Positions 54,030 to 63,012 of a DNA stretch of 64,000 nucleotides are shown here, piece after piece. Each line of letters opens with the position of its first letter. The stretch's first letter is position 1. Origin of the DNA: Clostridium_S neuense (lineage in GTDB: Bacteria > Bacillota > Clostridia > Clostridiales > Clostridiaceae); assembly GCF_045310695.1 (NCBI RefSeq), contig NZ_JBJIAA010000002.1, positions 124,001 to 188,000 on the forward strand. The letters run 5' to 3'. The notes below the pieces were generated by a model that saw only the letters and a list, made by a program, of their open reading frames with translations, was not told the origin of the DNA and did no database searches. A program made the position numbers and the translations under genes.

Positions 54030-54953
54030 ATGCTATCAAATGAACAATATGTAAGACTTTCACTTGAACTAAATTTGTTCTTTTTGAGAATTGTAAAAGA
54101 ACATAACGTTATTGCTGGAGCATCCCTTCCACCTAAGTATGCTCCTACTTTAATGCAGATTATCGCAGTAAACAAAAAGTTAGATATGCTGCTTTCTAAA
54201 ACAGTAACTTTATCTCAAGGAAAGATAAGTAAAGAAGTTATGAATTCCTCTACCCTTATAACTCCCTTCACCTTGTCTGCAGAAAAGACCACCAGCTCTT
54301 TAACAGGTGTTCCCATTAATACTGCTATAACTGCAAGAGAAATAAATTTAGGCTATAGAAGCTACTACAGAGAACTTTTCAATATTACAACCTCCGTTTC
54401 TGCACTAAATAAAGCTATACTTACACTCGTAAATTTCGTTATAAACTTTCAGACAGGGCTTCTTAACAAGATTCTATCTTGCAAAGCTTTTAGCTATACC
54501 TATCCTTCAAATATTGAGCATGTAATAAGGGAAGCACGTGCATATGTCAACATGCTTACTATGCTTGAAAAAAGACAGGAACAAGATACTACTCCTCAAA
54601 GCATCATAAAACAGGAAGCCTTCTGGAATGATATAATGAAAGAACACGCTGAATTTATAAGAGGTTACCTAGATCCAGATGAAACTGCTTTATTTAACAC
54701 AGCAAACAGCTTTGTTCAAAGGTTTAACAATATTGGACCTTCTACTAATGCTCGTCAAAATAATCCCGATAATCTTGAGGATATAACTAAACAAATTTAT
54801 GCCTTAGTTACTGAATTAAGAAACTTTAAGAGCAAGGCTACAGAAGGTTTATTATCCTGCAAGATTAAGGCAATAATGGCTCCTCTCCTTGCAGATCACG
54901 TAACAAGAGAAGCAAACTATTACCTAAGTCTTTTGCGCAGTTTTACTTCATAG
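54030..54953 (+). CDS. DUF2935 family protein (duplicated four-helix domain)
   Basis: Two related helical domains of about 140 residues each start with LELNLFFLRIVKEHNVIAG and EAFWNDIMKEHAEFIRGYL. The repeated E..EH pattern is compatible with a ferritin-like metal site, as proposed for DUF2935. The ATG at 54030 follows AGAGAGG; a longer open frame upstream is AT-rich leader. The 300 bp upstream (53721-54029) hold no other feature I can support. The function is unknown. Confidence 0.82.
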   Translation: MLSNEQYVRLSLELNLFFLRIVKEHNVIAGASLPPKYAPTLMQIIAVNKKLDMLLSKTVTLSQGKISKEVMNSSTLITPFTLSAEKTTSSLTGVPINTAITAREINLGYRSYYRELFNITTSVSALNKAILTLVNFVINFQTGLLNKILSCKAFSYTYPSNIEHVIREARAYVNMLTMLEKRQEQDTTPQSIIKQEAFWNDIMKEHAEFIRGYLDPDETALFNTANSFVQRFNNIGPSTNARQNNPDNLEDITKQIYALVTELRNFKSKATEGLLSCKIKAIMAPLLADHVTREANYYLSLLRSFTS

Positions 54954-55104
54954 CTTAAAACTTATAGAGGTATTAATCAAAATTAAAAAATTACAATCCA
55001 CAAATTTACACTTGCAAACTTTTGATTAGTACACTTATAGGTAAACAACCTATAAGTTTCAAAATGGTAATGCCAAGTTTACCCTAGAAAATTAATATTT
55101 TACT

Positions 55105-55309
55105 TAGAGTACAGAGTACAATTGACAGATTACAGTGAAGGATGATTTTTCTTTGCTATTGCTTTGAAAAATCTAAAACTTAATGCTCGCGCATGGCTTA
55201 AAGTATAATATTCAGCGCAGCTGATACTAAATAAGTTCTAAAATTTACCTAAGAGAAACGAAAGGTAAATTTACCTTCACCGTGCTCTGTCAATTGTCCA
55301 TTGTCAACT
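55105..55309. repeat. family-1 dispersed element, copy D
   Basis: The left end AGAGTACAGAGTACAATTGAC pairs imperfectly with the right end GCTCTGTCAATTGTCC. Both conserved hairpins are present. The second reads AAATTTACC...GGTAAATTT, where other copies have GATTTACC...GGTAAATC, a paired change that keeps the stem. It is followed by the 66-bp repeat (55305-55370). No gene is visible between 54954 and 55427. Confidence 0.8.
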
Positions 55310-55370
55310 GATATATGTTCATATAACCAACATGTTCCAAAATAGAATTCAGCTAATTTTAATATTCCAA
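55305..55370. repeat. 66-bp repeat, second copy
   Basis: The sequence from CAACTGATATATGTTC to AATATTCCAA matches 42691-42756 with one mismatch. It borders family-1 copy D. Confidence 0.8.
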
Positions 55371-55427
55371 GTTTTTTATCTATATATAGTTAATCTAGTT
55401 TTACTCTATATTATGGAAATATTATTG

Positions 55428-56054
55428 TTATGCCTTTTTTATTGTGCACATACCGTTTTCTTCTCTAGAGTACATGTATCCTGTGCTGCTTGAACCCAAA
55501 AAACCATTAATCCAAGAATCTACAAAATAATTAAAGTTATCAACATCTCCTTGAACTTCATCCCAGTAACCTTTATGGATATCCGTTGTAGTTTTCCATA
55601 CAATTGCAGTTTCACTGTTTTCAATTATTTCATTTACATGATCGCATGGCATTCCTTCAAGCATATAATCGAAAACTAAGTTAAATAACTCTTCCGGTGT
55701 ACCTTCACTTATTTTAAGTTCCTTCATTGTATTTGCTCCATTTTCATAAAATATATCAGCAATATCCTTTTTTGCGACAATATTATTATTTAATAATTCA
55801 GTTATAATGTACGCTAATCTACTTTCTACACTTGTTATCCTCTCTTGAAGCCATCCATGAATATTATGATGCTCTATATTACTTTCAAGTGGGCCTTTTA
55901 CAGGTAATCCATACTTTAAATAACTCTCCTTTAGTAGACTCTCGTTACTATGCCCCTTTTTTTCCGCAAATTCCATTATATCTTCTATTAATTTCTCATG
56001 TAACTGAATTTTATTGTATAACCAGTAGTGAATTTTTCCTAAAAATGCACTCAT
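55428..56054 (-). CDS. conserved-looking protein of unknown function
   Basis: The 208-residue soluble protein is acidic and largely helical. Landmarks are HYWLYNKIQLHEKLIEDIMEF, EHHNIHGWLQERITSVESRLA and GMPCDHVNEIIENSETAIVWK, a His-rich pattern that could bind metal. I do not recognise a named family. The start follows AAGGAGG, so it is a real gene. It is monocistronic, between the repeat-rich region and the ArsR-type gene, which diverges across 368 bp of AT-rich sequence with no other clear feature. Confidence 0.7.
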   Translation of the reverse strand: MSAFLGKIHYWLYNKIQLHEKLIEDIMEFAEKKGHSNESLLKESYLKYGLPVKGPLESNIEHHNIHGWLQERITSVESRLAYIITELLNNNIVAKKDIADIFYENGANTMKELKISEGTPEELFNLVFDYMLEGMPCDHVNEIIENSETAIVWKTTTDIHKGYWDEVQGDVDNFNYFVDSWINGFLGSSSTGYMYSREENGMCTIKKA

Positions 56055-56422
56055 TTAATTAACCTCCTTGATTAATTTAAAAAACTTTTATTAAAGCTAT
56101 TACTCAGTTATATGATTAACTTTTTTTTCATTCAGTATCCTTAGTTACGAAAATAAACTATTTTTATATTTTAAATAAGCATTATTTTATATTAATATAA
56201 ACTTATTAACATAAATAATTATATAATTGTAAGTATATAAGCCAATTTATGTTAATTAAATCGTTTTTTTTAAAACAAAATTTTTGATTGTTTTATTTTT
56301 TATTAAATTAATCAACCCTTTACAAAGAATCTATGATATAATAATTACAAAAATATGTATTTAACAGAATCTATAATAAAGCTGTTCTCAATATAATATA
56401 TGTATGGTTAGGAGAATAAACA

Positions 56423-57346
56423 ATGATACACATTACTAATTTAAGTGAAAGTTTACCACTATTTAAGGCTTTAAGTTCAGATATTAGAATTCAAATACTC
56501 CAACTATTAAGCGAACAAAAACAACTTAATATGAATGATTTAGCTGATAAATTAAATTTAACCAATGGTGCAATTACAATGCACATAAAAAAGTTAGAAG
56601 AGTGCGGTCTTATTAAAATCACTACTCTTACCGCAAAACACGGAATACAAAAAATTTGTAATCTTCATGAAGACAAATTTGTAATTGATATAGGAAAGTC
56701 TGAAGTTGAAAATTCATATGAGCTTGAAATAGGTATAGGACAATATTCAGCTTACGAAATTTATCCAACCTGCGGACTTGCAACAAAGGATAAAATAATT
56801 GGAGAAGTTGATAATCCAAGTTATTTTGCAGATCCAGAAAGAATAAACAGTGATATTCTTTGGTTTACTAAGGGTTTTATTGAATATAGAATACCAAATT
56901 ACCTAAAACCAAACCAAAAGTTTTCAGAAATTCAAATTTCCGCAGAAATAAGTTCTGAAGCTCCAGGAAATTGTAATATATGGCCCTCAGATATTCATTT
57001 TGCTTTGAATGACATACATTTAGGAAGTTGGGTTAGCCCAGGAGACTATGCAGATACTAAAGGTATTCTAACCCCTTCTTGGTGGTTCTCTAATTGGAAT
57101 CAATATGGTCTTTTAAAATTACTTTCCATTAATAAATTTGGTACTTTTATTGACGGATTAAAAATTTCTGATGTAACTATAGATGATATAGACTTAAACT
57201 TCAAGAGTGATTTAAAATTTAAATTTTCTGTTCCTGAGAATACAAGTCATGTTGGAGGTTTAACAATTTTTGGAGCCAACTTTGGTAATTACAATCAAGG
57301 TATAAATGTCAGAATAATTTATGAGGAAAATAATCCCATTAAATGA
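56423..57346 (+). CDS. ArsR-type transcriptional regulator with large C-terminal domain
   Basis: The N-terminal 80 residues form an ArsR winged helix (PLFKALSSDIRIQILQLLSE, DLADKLNLTNGAITMHIKKLEECGLI). The remaining 220 residues form a beta-rich domain with many aromatic residues (WPSDIHFALNDIHLGSWVSPG, TPSWWFSNWNQYGLL), suggesting a carbohydrate or glycoside sensor. Its convergent neighbour is a GH43 arabinofuranosidase and araA is close, so control of hemicellulose use is likely. No metal-binding cysteines of classical ArsR are present. The start follows AGGAG. Confidence 0.83.
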   Translation: MIHITNLSESLPLFKALSSDIRIQILQLLSEQKQLNMNDLADKLNLTNGAITMHIKKLEECGLIKITTLTAKHGIQKICNLHEDKFVIDIGKSEVENSYELEIGIGQYSAYEIYPTCGLATKDKIIGEVDNPSYFADPERINSDILWFTKGFIEYRIPNYLKPNQKFSEIQISAEISSEAPGNCNIWPSDIHFALNDIHLGSWVSPGDYADTKGILTPSWWFSNWNQYGLLKLLSINKFGTFIDGLKISDVTIDDIDLNFKSDLKFKFSVPENTSHVGGLTIFGANFGNYNQGINVRIIYEENNPIK

Positions 57347-57485
57347 TGATAATTATTTGAATCCTGGCAGATTTATAACCTCAACAAGTAATATAAGTCT
57401 CCTTTGGAGCTAGTGTAAGCTGTTTACTTATTCTGATTAATAAAATGCCTTCATAAAAATTGAAAATACGTTTTAAATAAATAAA

Positions 57486-57505
57486 AGAGGGCTTATAAGC
57501 CCTCT
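57486..57505. terminator. bidirectional terminator between regulator and GH43 genes
   Basis: A perfect 20-bp palindrome AGAGGGC...GCCCTCT is flanked by A-rich and T-rich runs. It ends both convergent genes. Confidence 0.85.
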
Positions 57506-57554
57506 CTTATTTTATATTCAAATTCTTTTCATAGTAGCTAGACTCTACTTTATT

Positions 57555-58511
57555 TTAGTCCGCTACAGGTATTCCAAAGTCTGGTGTTCCATCAGCTTTC
57601 CAATTTATCTTCTGAGCTCTTGCATGACGATTAGGATCATCAAGCGGATCCCCTTCTGTTTCCTTATAGTTCCTAGCATGATAAATTAAAATGTCTTCCT
57701 TGCCATCCTCCGAAACAGTAAAGCTATTATGTCCTGGACCATATTGACCATTTTCGTAACTTGTAGTAAATACAGGAACCTTTGATTTTGTCCAAGATTT
57801 GGGGTTTAATAAATCACTGGTTTCATCAGCAGTTAACATTCCCATACAATAATTATAGTCTGTAGCACTTGCAGAATAAGTAATGAATATCTTTCCATTT
57901 TTCTTAAGAACTGCTGGTCCCTCATTGACCAAAAACCCTACGCATTCCCATGGATATTTCGGTTTTGATAACATAATTTGCTTTCCTTTAATTGTCCATG
58001 GATTGCTTAATTCTGCAATATACAGATTAGAATTGCCTTTAATATTGGGATCTTTTTGAGGCCAAACCAAATATCTAACTCCGTTATTTTCAAAAGTTGT
58101 AGCATCTAAAGAAAATGATTCCCAATTAGTTTTAAGTTGTCCTTTTTCAATCCACTCACCTTCTAAAGGATTGTTAGATGTATTTTCAAGCACATAAATT
58201 CTGTGATCAAACATTTTGCCCCTAACGTCACTAACCTTTGCGGCTGCAAAATATATATACCATTTACCACCTATAAAATGTATTTCAGGTGCCCAAATAT
58301 ATGCGCTCATTTCACCTTCATCATGTTTCTTCCAAATCACAATTGGTTTACTTAAACCTAAACCTTCAATAGTTTTAGATTTCCTTATTTGAATTCTATC
58401 ATACGCTGGATAAGATGCTGTAAAATAGTAGTAACCATCACTATGCTTGTATACGAACGGATCCGCTGCCTGCCTCACAATCGGATTTTTATAATTATAA
58501 TTTTCTAGCAT
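57555..58511 (-). CDS. GH43-family alpha-L-arabinofuranosidase (intracellular)
   Basis: A five-bladed beta-propeller hydrolase of 318 residues. Expected catalytic residues are the base Asp17 (AADPFV), pKa modulator Asp136 (SLDATTF) and acid Glu197 (VNEGPAV). It has no signal peptide, so it acts on imported arabino-oligosaccharides and releases L-arabinose. The divergent araA gene then isomerises the sugar. The start follows AAGGGGAG. A cre-like sequence lies about 215-230 bp upstream. Xylosidase activity cannot be excluded from sequence. Confidence 0.87.
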   Translation of the reverse strand: MLENYNYKNPIVRQAADPFVYKHSDGYYYFTASYPAYDRIQIRKSKTIEGLGLSKPIVIWKKHDEGEMSAYIWAPEIHFIGGKWYIYFAAAKVSDVRGKMFDHRIYVLENTSNNPLEGEWIEKGQLKTNWESFSLDATTFENNGVRYLVWPQKDPNIKGNSNLYIAELSNPWTIKGKQIMLSKPKYPWECVGFLVNEGPAVLKKNGKIFITYSASATDYNYCMGMLTADETSDLLNPKSWTKSKVPVFTTSYENGQYGPGHNSFTVSEDGKEDILIYHARNYKETEGDPLDDPNRHARAQKINWKADGTPDFGIPVAD

Positions 58512-58725
58512 GTTACTCTCCCCTTTCTATTAACATTTACGATAACATTTTATTTGCTTATTTTAATCTTATTATTGACTCAGGATTAACGTTATATTTA
58601 AAAACTAACGACAATCCTTTGATTTTTTAACACCTATTACAATATTGTCCTATAAATTATTGTTTAGTTTAATAAAAATTGAATTATTTTATATTTATCT
58701 AAATCATTATATATACATTATAATT

Positions 58726-58739
58726 AGTATACGTTTTCA
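58726..58739. promoter_or_regulatory. weak cre-like site upstream of GH43
   Basis: AGTATACGTTTTCA, read on the minus strand as TGAAAACGTATACT, matches the CcpA consensus TGNAANCGNTNNCA except at two positions. It could mediate glucose repression of the GH43 gene. Confidence 0.3.
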
Positions 58740-59000
58740 AGTCAACACTACTCCAACACTTTTTTAATTGTTTTATATAAATATAAAATATAATTTATAT
58801 TTATATATGTTATTGTTTACAAATTATTATTTATATAATTTCACTACCAATATCTTGTAAACTTGATATTCCCTGTATCATATTACAAACTTTTTTCTTT
58901 TAATAATTTTATTAATTAATTACTTAGAATTAATATATATCTAAGTCATTATAAGCAAAATCTTCAATTTCTATTTCAACAATATATGCAGCTCTATTTA

Positions 59001-59118
59001 TTTGTATGTACATGTGCTTTTATAATGAGCAAAAAAATATTGCTTTTTTCTATAGAAGCGTTTACAATGTAATTAATGTACGTACATGTTGTGTGGTACA
59101 GATAAAACATATACGTAC
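59001..59118 (+). promoter_or_regulatory. araA control region: AraR-like operators and a cre site
   Basis: ATGTACAT (59006-59013, within TTTGTATGTACATGTG), the perfect palindrome ATGTACGTACAT (59076-59087) and ATACGTAC (59111-59118) resemble AraR operators. TAGAAGCGTTTACA (59053-59066) fits the CcpA cre consensus with one mismatch. The region lies within the 656-bp gap between GH43 and araA; the rest of that gap is AT-rich without visible genes. Confidence 0.65.
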
Positions 59119-59167
59119 CTTTAAAATAATTTTATTAAAATAATACCTATTTTAGGAGGATTTTATT

Positions 59168-60658
59168 ATGTTACAGTTAAAAGCATATGAATTTTGGTTT
59201 GTTACTGGAAGTCAACACCTATATGGCGAAGACACTCTAAAAGAAGTAAATGAGCACTCACAAATTATAACTGAAAGTCTAAATAAAAGTTTAAATTCAC
59301 CTTACAAAATAATTTTCAAGCCAGTTTTAACTACACCTGAAGCTATAAACAATTTATGTATAGAAGCTAATTCAGATCCAAAATGTGCAGGTATAATAAC
59401 TTGGATGCATACTTTCTCACCTGCAAAAATGTGGATTCAAGGTTTACTTGCATTAGATAAACCTCTTTTACATCTTCACACTCAATTTAATCGTGAAATT
59501 CCATGGGATTCAATTGATATGGATTTCATGAATACCAACCAATCTGCACATGGTGACAGGGAGTATGGCTTTATCGGTGCAAGAATGAAAATAAAACGTA
59601 AAATTGTAGTTGGATATTGGAAAGATTCTGATGTAATTAACCAAATACATGACTGGTTATACATTGCAGCCGCTTATATAGAAAGCCGTAAACTAAAGGT
59701 TGCACGTTTTGGAGATAATATGAGAAATGTTGCTGTTACTGACGGCGACAAGGTTGAAGCTCAAATTAAATTTGGTTGGCAGGTTCAAGCTTATGGAATT
59801 GGTGATTTAGTAGATTCAATTAATGAGGTTACTGAGAGCGATGTAAATGCTTTAATGGAAGAATACTCTTCACTTTACGATTTTGCTCCTAATCTTTTAG
59901 AAGAAGGACCATTAAGAGATTCTGTTAAAGAACAAGCTCGTATTGAAATCGGACTAGAAAATTTCTTAAAAAAAGGTGATTTTACCGCTTTCACTACTAA
60001 TTTCGAAGATCTTCACGGTATGAAACAGCTTCCAGGTCTTGCAGTTCAGCATTTAATGTCCAAAGGCTATGGTTTTGGTGCTGAAGGAGACTGGAAGACT
60101 GCTGCTCTAGTTAGATTAATGAAAATTATGGCTCCAACTAAAGGTACAACTTTAATGGAAGATTACACTTATGACCTAATCAATGGCGATGAAGTTATTT
60201 TAGGTGCACATATGCTTGAAATTTGTCCAAGTATTGCTGCTACTAAGCCAAGAATAGAAGTTCATCCTCTTGGAATTGGTGGAAAAGATGATCCTGCTAG
60301 ACTAGTGTTTGAGGGCAGTGAAGGACCTGCTGTTTGTGCAACACTTTTAGATTTAGGAAATCGCTTCCGTCTATTAGTTAACAATGTTGATGCAGTAAAA
60401 GCTAAGCATCCTATGCCTAAGCTTCCAGTTGCTAGCACTTTCTGGAAACCACAACCTTCCCTAAAAGAAGGAGCAAAAGCTTGGATTCTTGCCGGTGGTG
60501 CTCATCATACAAGTTTCTCTTATGGAGTAAGTGCTGAACAACTTAGAGATTTTTGCGAAATGGCTGGTATTGAATGTCTTGTAATTGACAAAAACACTAA
60601 GATTAATGATTTCAAAAATGAAATACTATGGAATGACTTAGCTTGGAAATTCAAATAG
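59168..60658 (+). CDS. araA: L-arabinose isomerase
   Basis: The enzyme converts L-arabinose to L-ribulose with Mn2+. Its 496 residues span the family: N-terminal FWFVTGSQHLYGEDTL, substrate segment CAGIITWMHTFSPAKMW, and the metal/catalytic residues in GFGAEGDWKTAAL (Glu) and GAHMLEICPS (His, Glu), and a C-terminal LAGGAHHTSFS (His). The start follows TTTTAGGAGG. It is followed by a strong hairpin, so no araB or araD is co-transcribed here. Regulation by AraR and CcpA is suggested by upstream sites. Confidence 0.97.
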   Translation: MLQLKAYEFWFVTGSQHLYGEDTLKEVNEHSQIITESLNKSLNSPYKIIFKPVLTTPEAINNLCIEANSDPKCAGIITWMHTFSPAKMWIQGLLALDKPLLHLHTQFNREIPWDSIDMDFMNTNQSAHGDREYGFIGARMKIKRKIVVGYWKDSDVINQIHDWLYIAAAYIESRKLKVARFGDNMRNVAVTDGDKVEAQIKFGWQVQAYGIGDLVDSINEVTESDVNALMEEYSSLYDFAPNLLEEGPLRDSVKEQARIEIGLENFLKKGDFTAFTTNFEDLHGMKQLPGLAVQHLMSKGYGFGAEGDWKTAALVRLMKIMAPTKGTTLMEDYTYDLINGDEVILGAHMLEICPSIAATKPRIEVHPLGIGGKDDPARLVFEGSEGPAVCATLLDLGNRFRLLVNNVDAVKAKHPMPKLPVASTFWKPQPSLKEGAKAWILAGGAHHTSFSYGVSAEQLRDFCEMAGIECLVIDKNTKINDFKNEILWNDLAWKFK

Positions 60659-60684
60659 TTTAGTATTCCATCATTATAATTTAC

Positions 60685-60738
60685 AAAAGCAGTTGTTATA
60701 CTAGTGTTAAAGAAATCACTAAAATAACAACTGCTTTT
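60685..60738 (+). terminator. terminator downstream of araA
   Basis: A perfect 15-bp stem (AAAAGCAGTTGTTAT / ATAACAACTGCTTTT) encloses an inner TAGTG...CACTA stem. The right arm ends in TTTT and AT-rich sequence follows. Confidence 0.8.
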
Positions 60739-60952
60739 AAATATATTAAAATAATAATTATGTATTCTACCTTTAAAGTATTCTAAACGCTCTTTTCTTA
60801 ACTTATCTGCAACATAAAAGCATTCAAAAACGAAGCTTATTACAATTTTATTTATAATCACTCATTAAAAATTCATTAACTTCCTTCTAATTTAAGCAAA
60901 GATTTAATTAAGATACTTATATTCTTATCATCATCTGGTATTAAAATCTTGA

Positions 60953-62812
60953 TCATAAAAGTTTATATACCCTATTTACCCTTATTACTTTACTTGCCGA
61001 TGCTACTCCAAGTAGAATAATAATTATTTGGATAATTAAAAGCCAGGCATCAATATTTAAAACATGCTGCCTTTCACCTGATACTTTAACTTTCGTATCT
61101 ATAAATTTATCTTCAACAAAATTATTTGTGTTATATAGCTTCTCTATTTTATTTAACATATCAGTATCCGTAACCTTATATACAGTACCACAAAAATCAA
61201 TGGTTTTAGTCTTGTAAGCTTGAGTAGCCTCTTTAAAGTCTACTACAGCAACAATCCTTTTATCTCCAAGTGTACCTGCACATAAATATCCATTCATATC
61301 TCCATATAAGTTTCTTTTCTTTGCTGTATCATAAGAAAGATACACATTTGTCACTTTCCCTTGCTTATCCTTTATTGGTATACGATACAATGATAAAAAT
61401 TCTGCATCTGTAAGCTTTCCATGAATATTGCTTATCCCCGGTATAATTTTTTCAATATCTTGCGAACTGTTTACTAATTTCCCCTTATCCCAGAACATTA
61501 TGAACTGCAAAGTGCTATTTAATGAATAATAATTTTTAACGTTCATATGCTTCATTGCTAGCTGCACACTTATAACTTGAACTACTAAAATCACAAAACA
61601 AATAATAAAGCTTCTTGCAAAAATCCATTTTAATTTTTTTCTTAACTGTCTGCTATCCAGCCTTCCAACTTCTTTATATAAATCATCTATCTCAGCCTTT
61701 ATAACTTCATTATTTCTGTTATTTTTTAGTTCTTTCTTTAATCTATGTATGATTCCGAAGTTAACTTGCTCTAATAATTTTTTAAATTCCCCGTTAAGTG
61801 ACGATGAAGCTTTAAGCTGTAAAAGCAACTGTTTAGCCTTATCAAACTCTTTAAAATAACAATAACACTTAATAGACATAAATTTAAAATCCACGTTATT
61901 AAAATTCAATTTCTCTAAGTATTTACAATCCTCCAGGGCTTTATCCATTTTCCCTATATTATATAATAGCTTTGCCCTGTAAAAACGCGCATATGTATCA
62001 TCATTTTTTTGTACTAAATCATTATATATTTCCAAAGCTTTGTCCAAATTCCCTTTAATTACACAGCATCTTCCCTGCATAATAAGTACATCCGGATCAT
62101 CAGCATACATGCTATTAGCCTTGTTTATGCATTCCTCTGCATATTCAATATCTTCACAAGAAAGTGCCTCAAAAGCCTTCTCTCTATACCCTAAAAAAGC
62201 TTCACTTGGCACACCATTGAGCTTTTTAAAATAACAATATCTAAGCTCGTTATCATCTTCTAACTGCTTAAAAATATATTTTATAAATTCTTCAGAGTAT
62301 TCATCACAAATATATTCTTTTTGCTGACTTAAATTAAAATTTTGTTCAAGAAGTTTCCATACATCTTGTGGAAGATAATGATTTTTCATTAAAAACTCTA
62401 TCATACTATCATTTAAAAGCTTTTTGTCTCCCATGTACCATATAACTTCTGAGTTTAAAATTTCCCTCCACTTTTCAACATTAATTCGCGAAAAAAAATC
62501 ATCATACAAACCTTTAACTCCAATAATAAATTTATTTACATTATCATCAAAAATTAATGTTTGTTTTGAACTTTTCTCCTCCAAATTAGCTTTAGGTTGA
62601 TAGCTTAAAATATCCGCTTTGCTTACCTCTAAATTCTCTTTTTTATTTTTACCATTTATATATTTTAAAGCTTCATCATAAGCTTCTCTTAACTCTTGAT
62701 AACCTTCAGGATCATCTTCTGGATGATGCAGCCTTAGCTGTTTTGCATAGGCTTTTTTTATCTCAGAAATATTATCTGTAGGATCAATTTTTAAGATATA
62801 CCAAAAATTCAT
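60953..62812 (-). CDS. J-domain and TPR protein with C-terminal membrane segments
   Basis: The N-terminal 50 residues are a J domain (FWYILKIDPTDNISEIKKAYA, then LRLHHPEDDPEGYQELREAYDEAL) with HPE in place of the canonical HPD. TPR-like repeats follow at about 210-350 (ALSCEDIEYAEECINKANSMY, GNLDKALEIYNDLVQKNDDTY). A membrane segment near 395-415 and another near 590-610 bracket an extracellular domain of about 170 residues. It may recruit DnaK to the membrane. The HPEDDPEGF form occurs in a known atypical J-protein group. The start follows AGAGG. Confidence 0.82.
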   Translation of the reverse strand: MNFWYILKIDPTDNISEIKKAYAKQLRLHHPEDDPEGYQELREAYDEALKYINGKNKKENLEVSKADILSYQPKANLEEKSSKQTLIFDDNVNKFIIGVKGLYDDFFSRINVEKWREILNSEVIWYMGDKKLLNDSMIEFLMKNHYLPQDVWKLLEQNFNLSQQKEYICDEYSEEFIKYIFKQLEDDNELRYCYFKKLNGVPSEAFLGYREKAFEALSCEDIEYAEECINKANSMYADDPDVLIMQGRCCVIKGNLDKALEIYNDLVQKNDDTYARFYRAKLLYNIGKMDKALEDCKYLEKLNFNNVDFKFMSIKCYCYFKEFDKAKQLLLQLKASSSLNGEFKKLLEQVNFGIIHRLKKELKNNRNNEVIKAEIDDLYKEVGRLDSRQLRKKLKWIFARSFIICFVILVVQVISVQLAMKHMNVKNYYSLNSTLQFIMFWDKGKLVNSSQDIEKIIPGISNIHGKLTDAEFLSLYRIPIKDKQGKVTNVYLSYDTAKKRNLYGDMNGYLCAGTLGDKRIVAVVDFKEATQAYKTKTIDFCGTVYKVTDTDMLNKIEKLYNTNNFVEDKFIDTKVKVSGERQHVLNIDAWLLIIQIIIILLGVASASKVIRVNRVYKLL

Positions 62813-63012
62813 AACTATCTGAACCTCTCAATTCCACTTCATTTTTATAATTTATTATAACATACCCTACTTCAAAGTATGGTGCATATGTAGTTTGCAT
62901 TTAAGCTAAAGTAATAGAAATGAATTAAAAAATATAGTAGATATAAATTAGAAAAGCTATTTCAATAAAACCTTCTCAATCTACATCTACTATATTCGAT
63001 TACTAAATAAAA

